Assembly (NCBI RefSeq): GCF_012726295.1
Contig: NZ_JABAOB010000014.1
Coordinates: 1 to 64,000 of the forward strand
DNA: 64,000 bases
Direction of reading: 5' to 3'
Origin: Chitinophaga sp. Ak27
Lineage (GTDB): Bacteria > Bacteroidota > Bacteroidia > Chitinophagales > Chitinophagaceae
Made by a program: the position numbers and the translations under genes. Positions 55,162 through 62,177 of this stretch are shown piece by piece (position 1 is the first letter of the stretch; each line of letters starts with the position of its first letter). The notes beneath the pieces are model-generated. The model did not search any database and was not told where the DNA came from. It worked only from the letters and a program-made list of their open reading frames with translations.

Positions 55162-56097
55162 ATGGAAAGAAGACAATTTCTGCAAAACGGCACCCTGGCG
55201 GGCATTTCCGCACTCGCATTAGGCGGCCTTACCAATGCCGCTCAGGCAGCTACCGGCAATCATCCTGAAGCTGCTGCAGGTAAGACATTCAACATGAATT
55301 ACGCCCCGCATGATGGCATGTTTAAAAACAGCGCCAAAAGCGATGGTTTCCTTGACCAGATAAAATTCATGTACGATCAGGGTTTCCGGGCTATTGAAGA
55401 TAATGGGATGCTGGGCCGCCCCGCTGCTGAACAATCCAAAATAGGCGATTTGCTGGCTAAACTCGGTATGCAGATGGGCGTTTTTGTAGTGGATACTGGC
55501 AACAACTGGAAAACTTCATTGACCACCGGCAAGCAGGAATTCAAAGACGCTTTTATCAAAACCTGTAAAGACAGCATAGAAACAGCCAAACGCTGCAACG
55601 CCAAATGGGCTACGGTTGTTCCCGGCTACTTCGAACGCAATCTGCCTATGGGTATACAAACTGCTCATGTGGTGGATGCCCTCCGCGCCGGAGCTGAAAT
55701 ATTTGAACCACATGGATTGGTAATGGTACTGGAACCTTTGAGTGATAATGCAGACCTTTTTCTGCGTACCGCCGAGCAAACCTTTGAAATCTGTAAAGCT
55801 GTAAAAAGTCCTTCCTGCAAAATCTTATATGATCTCTACCATATGCAACGCAATACCGGCAACTTGATTCCTGTAATGGATATGTGCTGGGATGAAATTG
55901 CTTATATACAGATCGGCGATAACCCTGGCCGGAAAGAGCCGGGCACCGGCGAAGTCAACTATAAAAACATCTTTAAACATCTCCATCAAAAAGGATATAA
56001 AGGCGTATTGGGAATGGAGCACGGTATGGCCGGAAAGGGCACTGACGGTGAATCCGCCCTGATTAAAGCTTATAGAGACGCTGACAACTTTCTGTAA
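55162..56097 (+). CDS. Tat-signal sugar phosphate isomerase/epimerase-like protein
   Basis: A 311-residue AP-endonuclease-2-like TIM barrel of the xylose isomerase/hydroxypyruvate isomerase group. The Tat signal is ERRQFLQNGTLAG (residues 2-14) with hydrophobic core to about 29. Metal-ligand pattern: VLEPLS (Glu), YDLYHMQ (Asp/His), GDNPGRKEPGTGEV, and GMEHG near the end. Being Tat-exported, it probably acts on a free sugar or sugar acid in the periplasm, not on a sugar phosphate. It is divergent from the SUMF1/Gfo pair and followed by a 44-bp palindrome. Confidence 0.9.
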   Translation: MERRQFLQNGTLAGISALALGGLTNAAQAATGNHPEAAAGKTFNMNYAPHDGMFKNSAKSDGFLDQIKFMYDQGFRAIEDNGMLGRPAAEQSKIGDLLAKLGMQMGVFVVDTGNNWKTSLTTGKQEFKDAFIKTCKDSIETAKRCNAKWATVVPGYFERNLPMGIQTAHVVDALRAGAEIFEPHGLVMVLEPLSDNADLFLRTAEQTFEICKAVKSPSCKILYDLYHMQRNTGNLIPVMDMCWDEIAYIQIGDNPGRKEPGTGEVNYKNIFKHLHQKGYKGVLGMEHGMAGKGTDGESALIKAYRDADNFL

Positions 56098-56100
56098 ACC

Positions 56101-56226
56101 AGAAAGTGGAAAGCAGAAAGAAAAAAGCTATCGTGGAGATTGATTTTTAGCCAGCATTTGAAAATCGCGGTTATCAATCTCCACGATAGCTTTTTTCTTT
56201 CTGCTTTCCGCTTTCTGCTTTTTTCG
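56101..56226 (+). repeat. 44-bp palindrome, AAAAAGCTAT-arm family (copy 3), terminator
   Basis: Arms 56101-56144 and 56173-56216 pair over 44 bases with one G-T wobble, an exceptionally long stem with a 28-base loop. The arm contains GAAAAAAGCTATCGTGG and GGAAAGCAGAAAG. T residues follow (GCTTTTTT), giving a terminator shape on the plus strand. It starts just after the isomerase stop. It shares its arm motif with the palindromes at 14794 and 39649. Confidence 0.9.
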
Positions 56227-56253
56227 GTAACTTAACTAGTAAATCAATCTGCT

Positions 56254-56604
56254 ATGGGTTTCTTAATCCGCATACTAGTTAGTGCATTCGCCGCCATGTT
56301 AACCGCTTACCTGCTAAAACCGGCCGTAAAAGTAGATGACTTTATAACTGCGCTGATACTCGCCCTGGTCTTGGCGGTATTGAATGCTTTGGTAAGACCA
56401 CTATTGGTGATTCTTACTTTTCCCGTTACCATTCTTACGCTCGGACTTTTCCTGTTTGTGATCAACGCCCTGATTATATTGCTGGCCGCTAAACTGGTCC
56501 CTGGATTTAAGGTAGACGGCTTTTGGTGGGCACTCCTCTTCAGTATTATCATGACCATCATTAATAGTATCCTGATCAATATTGCCGGTGGCAACCAGGA
56601 TTAA
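56254..56604 (+). CDS. Small four-helix membrane protein (phage holin 4-like family)
   Basis: A 116-residue membrane protein with four hydrophobic helices separated by short loops (LVSAFAAMLTAYLLKPAVKV, ITALILALVLAVLNALVRPLL, VTILTLGLFLFVINALIILLAA, FWWALLFSIIMTIINSILI). It matches the PF04020-style membrane family named after phage holins but usual in chromosomes; no phage genes are nearby. Function is unknown. It is followed by the 2-oxoacid dehydrogenase gene, 34 bases away. Confidence 0.88.
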   Translation: MGFLIRILVSAFAAMLTAYLLKPAVKVDDFITALILALVLAVLNALVRPLLVILTFPVTILTLGLFLFVINALIILLAAKLVPGFKVDGFWWALLFSIIMTIINSILINIAGGNQD

Positions 56605-56638
56605 TTCCGTCTTTATAGCCTGTAAAAAGTTGGTTTAT

Positions 56639-58612
56639 ATGCATTTTGACCGGTCAAACCTGAGCGATGCACAACTGATATCGTTCTACAAAGCCTTGGT
56701 ATTTCCTCGTTTGATAGAGGAAAAGATGTTGTTGTTACTTCGGCAGGGAAAGATCAGCAAATGGTTTTCCGGTATTGGCCAGGAAGCCATTGCGGTAGGC
56801 GCCACCCTGGCGCTGGAATCAGATGAATGGATACTGCCGTTGCACCGCAATCTTGGCGTATTTACTACCCGTGAAATGCCGCTGGATAAACTTCTGCTGC
56901 AATGGCAAGGCAGCGAACATGGCTATAGCAAAGGCCGGGAGCGGTCTTTCCATTTCGGCAGCCCCGAACATCATATCTGTGGTATGATTTCGCACCTGGG
57001 CCCACAGCTCTCCATTGCTGATGGCATTGCGCTGGCACATCAATTGAAAAAAGAAAAGAAAGTATCGCTGGCCTTTACCGGCGAAGGCGGCACCAGTGAA
57101 GGAGAATTCCACGAGGCATTGAATGTGGCCGCGGTATGGGGTTTACCCGTTATCTTCCTCATAGAAAATAATGGTTATGGGTTAAGTACTCCTATTGCCG
57201 AACAATATCATTGCAAAAACCTGGTAGACAAAGCCATCGGATATGGCATAGAGGGTGTACAGGTAGATGGCAACAACCTGCTGGAAGTATATCAGACGAT
57301 ACGTACTGCCAGGGCTTATGCCATCCAGGAGCAGAAGCCCGTGTTGATTGAGGCGATGACTTTCCGTATGCGTGGCCATGAAGAAGCCAGCGGCGTTAAG
57401 TATGTGCCCCCGGCCCTGTTTGAAGAATGGGCGAAAAAAGACCCTATCCGGCAATATGAAACCTTCCTGGAGGAATCGGGCCTGCTGTCGGCTTCCGACA
57501 TGACCAACGTCCGCGATGCCCTGCGCCAGCATATTGAAACGGATGTGGTCAAGGGATTGGCAGATACGCCCATCCTGGCGAACACCGGGAAAGAGCTGGC
57601 CGATGTTTACGCACCGGCACCAGCGGTAATCGCTGCTACCGGCCCCTCCTCCGAAAAACGCTTCATCAACGCCATCACAGAAGGACTCACCCAGGCCATG
57701 GAAAAGCATCCCGAGCTGATCCTGATGGGACAGGATATCGCTGAATATGGCGGTGCCTTTAAAATTACCGAGGGACTCGTAACCCGCTTTGGCAAAGACA
57801 GGGTGCGCAATACCCCACTCTGCGAAAGCGCTATCATCGGTACCGCACTGGGATTAGCCCTTGCAGGCTTCAAAAGCATGGTGGAAATGCAGTTTGCCGA
57901 TTTTGTGTCTTGTGGTTTCAACCAGATTGTGAATAACCTGGCTAAGATTCATTACCGCTGGGGGCAGCCGGCCGACGTGGTGATCCGAATGCCCGCCGGT
58001 GGCGGTGTAGGCGCCGGCCCCTTCCACTCTCAAAGCAATGAAGCCTGGTTTACACATATCCCCGGCCTCAAAGTAGTGTACCCTTCGTCTCCAGAAGATG
58101 CCAAAGGCTTGCTCACCGCAGCTATTGCAGACCCCAACCCGGTCATGTACTTTGAGCATAAAGCCCTATATCGCAGTATCAGTGGTCATGTACCGGAAAA
58201 TTATTATACTATAGAAATAGGTAAAGCCTCGCTAATACAGTCAGGAGAGGATATCAGCATTATTACCTATGGCAGCGGTGTTCATTGGGCGCTAGAGTAT
58301 GCCGCCCTGCATCCTGAAGTATCATTGGGCATCCTTGATCTCCGAACGCTCCTGCCATTGGATTATCCGGCTATACAGGCCATGGTGGCTGCCACCGGAA
58401 AGATACTGGTACTCCATGAAGACACCCTTACCGGTGGCTTCGGCGCAGAAATCAGCGCCTGGATTGCCGAGCACTGCTTCCACCAGCTCGATGCACCGGT
58501 GATGCGTTGCGCCAGCCTGGACACTCCCATCCCTTTTGCAGGCGCGCTGGAAAAAAATTTTCTCGCCAAATCAAGACTGGATCAATGTATACAGCAATTA
58601 ATGACATGGTAA
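56639..58612 (+). CDS. Fused branched-chain 2-oxoacid dehydrogenase E1 (alpha-beta)
   Basis: A 657-residue single-chain thiamine-diphosphate decarboxylase subunit. The alpha part (about 1-320) has the TPP motif GEGGTSEGEFHEALN with NNGYG, and the beta part (about 345-657) has EGLTQAMEKHPELILMGQDI and the conserved GGGVGAGPFHSQSNEA and HKALYRS segments. Chosen start at the ATG 56639 (MHFDRSN). An earlier in-frame ATG at 56582 overlaps the previous gene and lacks homology. It decarboxylates branched-chain or related 2-oxoacids. No E2/E3 gene is adjacent. Alpha/beta fusion is common in Bacteroidota. Confidence 0.93.
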   Translation: MHFDRSNLSDAQLISFYKALVFPRLIEEKMLLLLRQGKISKWFSGIGQEAIAVGATLALESDEWILPLHRNLGVFTTREMPLDKLLLQWQGSEHGYSKGRERSFHFGSPEHHICGMISHLGPQLSIADGIALAHQLKKEKKVSLAFTGEGGTSEGEFHEALNVAAVWGLPVIFLIENNGYGLSTPIAEQYHCKNLVDKAIGYGIEGVQVDGNNLLEVYQTIRTARAYAIQEQKPVLIEAMTFRMRGHEEASGVKYVPPALFEEWAKKDPIRQYETFLEESGLLSASDMTNVRDALRQHIETDVVKGLADTPILANTGKELADVYAPAPAVIAATGPSSEKRFINAITEGLTQAMEKHPELILMGQDIAEYGGAFKITEGLVTRFGKDRVRNTPLCESAIIGTALGLALAGFKSMVEMQFADFVSCGFNQIVNNLAKIHYRWGQPADVVIRMPAGGGVGAGPFHSQSNEAWFTHIPGLKVVYPSSPEDAKGLLTAAIADPNPVMYFEHKALYRSISGHVPENYYTIEIGKASLIQSGEDISIITYGSGVHWALEYAALHPEVSLGILDLRTLLPLDYPAIQAMVAATGKILVLHEDTLTGGFGAEISAWIAEHCFHQLDAPVMRCASLDTPIPFAGALEKNFLAKSRLDQCIQQLMTW

Positions 58613-58682
58613 CAGCTCCTTTGATTGGGAATTTGACCCGAATGATTTAATTTGCACCCGGAATAATATAAATCATTATACA

Positions 58683-58826
58683 ATGCTGACGAATCTTTTA
58701 ACAGTTGTACACACCACCAACTTCTACAAAGTTGGAGATAGTATTGGCCACTTCCTGGCTCCCGTAGCTATTATCGTTTTTGCTGCTATGTTTATCTACG
58801 CCTGGGTAAAATACGCCAAGCTCTAA
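58683..58826 (+). CDS. 47-residue single-pass membrane protein
   Basis: A small ORF (ATG 58683, TAA 58824-58826) encoding 47 residues with one strong hydrophobic segment (FLAPVAIIVFAAMFIYAWVKYA). No family recognised. It is followed by a perfect hairpin terminator at 58857-58887, which supports a real transcript, and TTAATTTG upstream resembles a -7 box. It lies between the 2-oxoacid dehydrogenase and the macro-domain operon. Too short for confident homology, but the terminator and the clean helix argue for a real gene. Confidence 0.65.
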   Translation: MLTNLLTVVHTTNFYKVGDSIGHFLAPVAIIVFAAMFIYAWVKYAKL

Positions 58827-58856
58827 TCACATCGCTTTTTACATCGCACTATAGTC

Positions 58857-58890
58857 AAAAAGGCTTCCCTTAACAGGAAGCCTTTTTGCA
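58857..58890 (+). terminator. Terminator after the 47-residue gene
   Basis: AAAAAGGCTTCC (58857-58868) pairs exactly with GGAAGCCTTTTT (58876-58887), 7-base loop, followed by a T-rich end. Ends the small gene; may also serve the minus-strand macro-domain gene. Confidence 0.92.
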
Positions 58891-58927
58891 TTTGTACTCA
58901 AACCCTTATAATCCTCTATTGCGGGGA

Positions 58928-59470
58928 TCATTCCTCGGGTCTTATATGCTGGTTATAATACTGCTCGGTATAGCGCAAATTTTCATCATCATAGCATACC
59001 AGGATTACTTCCTCTATGTCGTTATGCTCCTCGAGGTAAGTTACAATCGTGTTCATAGCAATACTGGCGGCGAGTTCCTTCGGAAAATGGTAGATTCCGG
59101 TGCTGATATTAGGAAAGGCAATAGTGGCCAGGTGATGCCGGGACGCAAGTTCCAGTGAGTGCCGGTAACAGTTAGCCAGTAGCGTCACTTCATCTTTGTC
59201 GCCGTTGTTCCAAACCGGGCCTACAGTATGTATTACATGCTTTGCCGGAAGGCGGCCAGCAGTTGTAATTACAGCACTACCCGTTTTACATCCACCCTGC
59301 CGGGCCACAATTGCCCTGCAATCACTCAGGATATCAGGGCCGCCGGCCCGATGAATGGCCCCGTCTACGCCGCCACCACCCAGCAATGACGAGTTGGCCG
59401 CGTTAACGATCGCATCTGCTTTTATCTTAGTGATGTCGCCTTTTACAATACGGATTTTTCGGTATGCCAT
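58928..59470 (-). CDS. Macro domain protein (ADP-ribose binding/O-acetyl-ADP-ribose deacetylase type)
   Basis: A 180-residue macro domain: ADAIVNAANSSLLGGGGVDGA (residues 17-37) binds ADP-ribose, HTVGPVW and FPNISTGIYHFP complete the pocket. Members bind ADP-ribose or hydrolyse O-acetyl-ADP-ribose and mono-ADP-ribose links. It resembles YmdB-like proteins in length and order. It starts 3 bases after the stop of the NYN/LOTUS gene, so the pair is one operon. Confidence 0.95.
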   Translation of the reverse strand: MAYRKIRIVKGDITKIKADAIVNAANSSLLGGGGVDGAIHRAGGPDILSDCRAIVARQGGCKTGSAVITTAGRLPAKHVIHTVGPVWNNGDKDEVTLLANCYRHSLELASRHHLATIAFPNISTGIYHFPKELAASIAMNTIVTYLEEHNDIEEVILVCYDDENLRYTEQYYNQHIRPEE

Positions 59471-59473
59471 AGA

Positions 59474-60244
59474 TTAAACAGTTCTTACATATACTAGCTT
59501 CCCAGTTTTCTTTCCACTTTCCCGGATATCAATTTCGAAATTCGGAAAGCTCTTGAGCAACTGCAATAGCTTATTAAAGCCATAGTTACGGGAGTCGAAG
59601 TCGGGCTTTTTCTTTAACAATAGGTTCCCTAGCTCACCCAGGTAAGCCCAGCCATCTTCATCTGCAATATCGTTGATACTCGTAGAGATCAATGTCAGCA
59701 GCTGTTTGTCTGCTTTGCTGATACTATTCCGCTTGGTTTTACCGGATTTAGGTTTGCCCGCATCCGTATCCGCATCGGTATCGTGGTCTGCTTTCTTTCT
59801 TACCTGTAATATTTCCAGGTAAATAAACTTATCACAGGCAGCCCGGAAAGCGGTGGGCGTTTTTTGCTCCCCCATTCCGTACACCCGCATGCCGGCTTCC
59901 CGCAAGCGGGTAGCCAGCCGGGTAAAATCGCTATCGCTCGATACCAGGCAAAAACCATCTACACGTCCGGTATACAAAATGTCCATGGCATCTATAATCA
60001 TGGCAGAGTCGGTAGCATTTTTTCCGGAGGTATAACTGTATTGTTGTATAGGCGTAATGGCATATTCTAGCAATACGTTCTTCCACCCTACCACCGTAGG
60101 TTTGGTCCAGTCGCCATAAATTCTTTTGAAGGTGGGGTTGCCATATTTGGCTATTTCTTCCAGCATACCTTCTATGTTGTGATACGGTATATTATCGGCA
60201 TCGATCAATACTGCCAGTCGAAGATCGTTTGTTGTGTTATCCAT
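59474..60244 (-). CDS. NYN-domain RNase-like protein with a C-terminal OST-HTH/LOTUS domain
   Basis: Start chosen at the ATG ending at 60244 (MDNTTNDLRL), giving 256 residues; an in-frame start at 60280 would add 12. The N-terminal NYN/LabA-like domain has acidic metal-site residues in VLIDADNIPYH, and SSDSDFTRLATRLREAGM with GMGEQKTP. The C-terminal ~80 residues are an OST-HTH/LOTUS-like RNA-binding domain (GWAYLGELGNLLLKKKPDF). A basic linker joins them. It is likely an RNA nuclease or RNA-binding regulator. It precedes the macro domain gene in one operon, and TACATTTG (60278-60285, minus) is its probable -7 box. Confidence 0.9.
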   Translation of the reverse strand: MDNTTNDLRLAVLIDADNIPYHNIEGMLEEIAKYGNPTFKRIYGDWTKPTVVGWKNVLLEYAITPIQQYSYTSGKNATDSAMIIDAMDILYTGRVDGFCLVSSDSDFTRLATRLREAGMRVYGMGEQKTPTAFRAACDKFIYLEILQVRKKADHDTDADTDAGKPKSGKTKRNSISKADKQLLTLISTSINDIADEDGWAYLGELGNLLLKKKPDFDSRNYGFNKLLQLLKSFPNFEIDIRESGKKTGKLVYVRTV

Positions 60245-60277
60245 TGTTATGCATTTTTGGGATGACGGGGATACAAA

Positions 60278-60285
60278 CAAATGTA
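60278..60285 (-). promoter_or_regulatory. Candidate -7 promoter box of the NYN-macro operon
   Basis: TACATTTG on the minus strand matches TAnnTTTG exactly, 33 bases before the chosen ATG (60244). No clear -33 partner. Confidence 0.5.
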
Positions 60286-60349
60286 AATTAAAAACGTGTT
60301 AGCTACAGCAGCACTGCAACCAACACGTTATTAATATCGCATAACATGA

Positions 60350-60820
60350 TTATTTGAGATAAGAACGGATCATCCAAGCCAGCTTGAGGTGTTTTTGCAA
60401 CATCTGGGTAGCAAAATCAGCTGCTCCTTTATCATGATATTTCTCATCAAATTCGTCGATCAACCTGCGCAGGTTACGGATAATGGTTTCATGATCGTCC
60501 AGCAATTCCTGCAGCTGCTTCTTCTGGTCGTTGGAGTATTCAGATTCCAGTAAATTAGTGAGTTTCAACACGTCAGCATAACGGCCTTCCGCATAATGTC
60601 CAATAGAACGAATGTATTCAGCTACGTCATCGCCATACTGCTCCAGCTCTTCGTATTGCTCTTCATAGAACTTGTGCATTTCCATAAAGTTGCTTCCTTC
60701 AATGTTCCAGTGGGAATTACGTGTTTTCGCATAAATCAAGAGCTCATCTGCGAGTACCTTATTCAATTCTAATGCAATCTTCTTTGTGTTTTCTGCTGAA
60801 ACACCAATGTTTACTTTCAT
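60350..60820 (-). CDS. dps: Dps-family ferritin-like DNA-binding protein
   Basis: A 156-residue dodecameric mini-ferritin that oxidises and stores iron and protects DNA. The ferroxidase ligands fit the E. coli Dps spacing: His37 (SHWN), His49, Asp64 and Glu68. The C-terminus lacks a Lys-rich tail, so DNA binding may be weak or of the N-terminal type. Near-match -7 box TACATTTA lies upstream on the minus strand. Transcribed alone; divergent from the MFS gene. Confidence 0.96.
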   Translation of the reverse strand: MKVNIGVSAENTKKIALELNKVLADELLIYAKTRNSHWNIEGSNFMEMHKFYEEQYEELEQYGDDVAEYIRSIGHYAEGRYADVLKLTNLLESEYSNDQKKQLQELLDDHETIIRNLRRLIDEFDEKYHDKGAADFATQMLQKHLKLAWMIRSYLK

Positions 60821-60954
60821 ATCATTGAATTTTTTGGTTATTATAAATGTACGACTTTGAAACTCTTGTAAATATGATGACTATCATGATTTAACAGCCG
60901 GTTAATATAAACAGGCTATCTCCTGTTTTTGTTCAAGTGTCGTAGGCCAATTAC

Positions 60955-60987
60955 TTTGCGAAAATTGTACCATTGTTGTTAATTTTG
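60955..60987 (+). promoter_or_regulatory. Candidate promoter of the MFS gene
   Basis: TTTG at 60955-60958 (-33) and TAATTTTG at 60980-60987 (-7), 21 bases apart, match the Bacteroidota consensus pair, the best in the window. Transcription would start at about the ATG at 60993, so the transcript may be leaderless. Confidence 0.65.
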
Positions 60988-60992
60988 TGCCC

Positions 60993-62171
60993 ATGTATCA
61001 GTCTACAGGAAGAATATATAATCTGCAATTCATCCTGCTATGCCTTAGCAATGCCCTCTTCTCAGCCAGCTTCAACATGATGATTCCAGAGTTGCCGGCT
61101 TATTTAACCCGGATGGGGGGAGCAGATTACAAAGGATATATTATAGGATTATTTACATTGATGGCAGGGTTATCCAGGCCTTTTAGCGGTAAATTATCCG
61201 ATACGATCGGGCGTGTGCCGGTGATGATTTTTGGATCGCTGGTATGCGTGGTTTGCAGCCTTACCTACCCACTGATCAGCTCCGTGGGGGCTTTCCTGTT
61301 GCTACGCTTTTTTCATGGCTTTTCTACTGGTTTTAAACCTACCGGCACTTCTGCCTATGTATCAGACCTGGTACCTGTAACCCGCCGTGGCGAAGCAATG
61401 GGCATGGTTGGTTTATTCAGTACCATTGGAATGGCCATGGGTCCCGCTATTGGTGGCTATGTAGCCATGCGGTGGAATATCAACATCATGTTCCAGCTGT
61501 CGGCCCTGTTCTCGCTCTTATCTGTAGTAATCCTGGTGGGCATGAAGGAAACCCTCGCCAATAAACAGCGATTCCGCCTGGCATTGCTGAAAATTTCCGG
61601 CGATGAAATATTTGAGCCGCTAGTGTGGTCTCCGGTGATTATTACTTTCCTCACCTATTTCAGTTATGGCGCCATACTAACCGTCATCCCTGATTTTGGA
61701 GCCTACCTGGGCATTTCCAACAAAGGACTTTTCTATACTTTTTTCACCGGCAGCTCTATCGGCATACGGCTGTTGGCTGGGAAAGTATCTGACAAATACG
61801 GCCGGGTACCTGTGTTGAAGATTTCAGCGGTGCTGATGGCCATATCTATGCTCATGCTGGGCCTGGCCGGCAACAGCACGCTTCTGTTAACAGCAGCTGT
61901 TGTATACGGTATTTCGGTGGGACTCAATGCACCCGCTGTTACTGCCTGGACGGTGGACCTGGGACGACCGGAACACCGCGGCCGCGCGCTGGCTACCATG
62001 TATATTGCCATGGAAGCTGGTATTGGCCTGGGGGCTTATTTTTCTGCATTCATCTATAGCAACCAGTCAGCCAACTTCCCACTCACCTTTTATGTAATGG
62101 CAGGTATTACCCTGGCGGCAGCGCTTTACCTGAGTTTTGGGTACAAACCAGCACAGAAACAGCCCTGCTAA
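60993..62171 (+). CDS. MFS transporter
   Basis: A 392-residue major facilitator transporter with twelve hydrophobic segments. The motif A repeats are visible: GKLSDTIGR after TM2 and GKVSDKYGRVP in the second half. Probable drug or small-molecule efflux or sugar export, substrate unknown. The start is the ATG at 60993. A GTG six bases upstream (60987) is inside the -7 box, so the ATG is preferred. It is transcribed alone. The convergent rmuC gene ends 6 bases later. Confidence 0.9.
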   Translation: MYQSTGRIYNLQFILLCLSNALFSASFNMMIPELPAYLTRMGGADYKGYIIGLFTLMAGLSRPFSGKLSDTIGRVPVMIFGSLVCVVCSLTYPLISSVGAFLLLRFFHGFSTGFKPTGTSAYVSDLVPVTRRGEAMGMVGLFSTIGMAMGPAIGGYVAMRWNINIMFQLSALFSLLSVVILVGMKETLANKQRFRLALLKISGDEIFEPLVWSPVIITFLTYFSYGAILTVIPDFGAYLGISNKGLFYTFFTGSSIGIRLLAGKVSDKYGRVPVLKISAVLMAISMLMLGLAGNSTLLLTAAVVYGISVGLNAPAVTAWTVDLGRPEHRGRALATMYIAMEAGIGLGAYFSAFIYSNQSANFPLTFYVMAGITLAAALYLSFGYKPAQKQPC

Positions 62172-62177
62172 ATAATA

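Noticed and set aside
56254..56604. Sign of a prophage because of the holin-type family name
   Set aside because: The family is common in ordinary chromosomes, and no other phage gene, integrase or attachment repeat is nearby.
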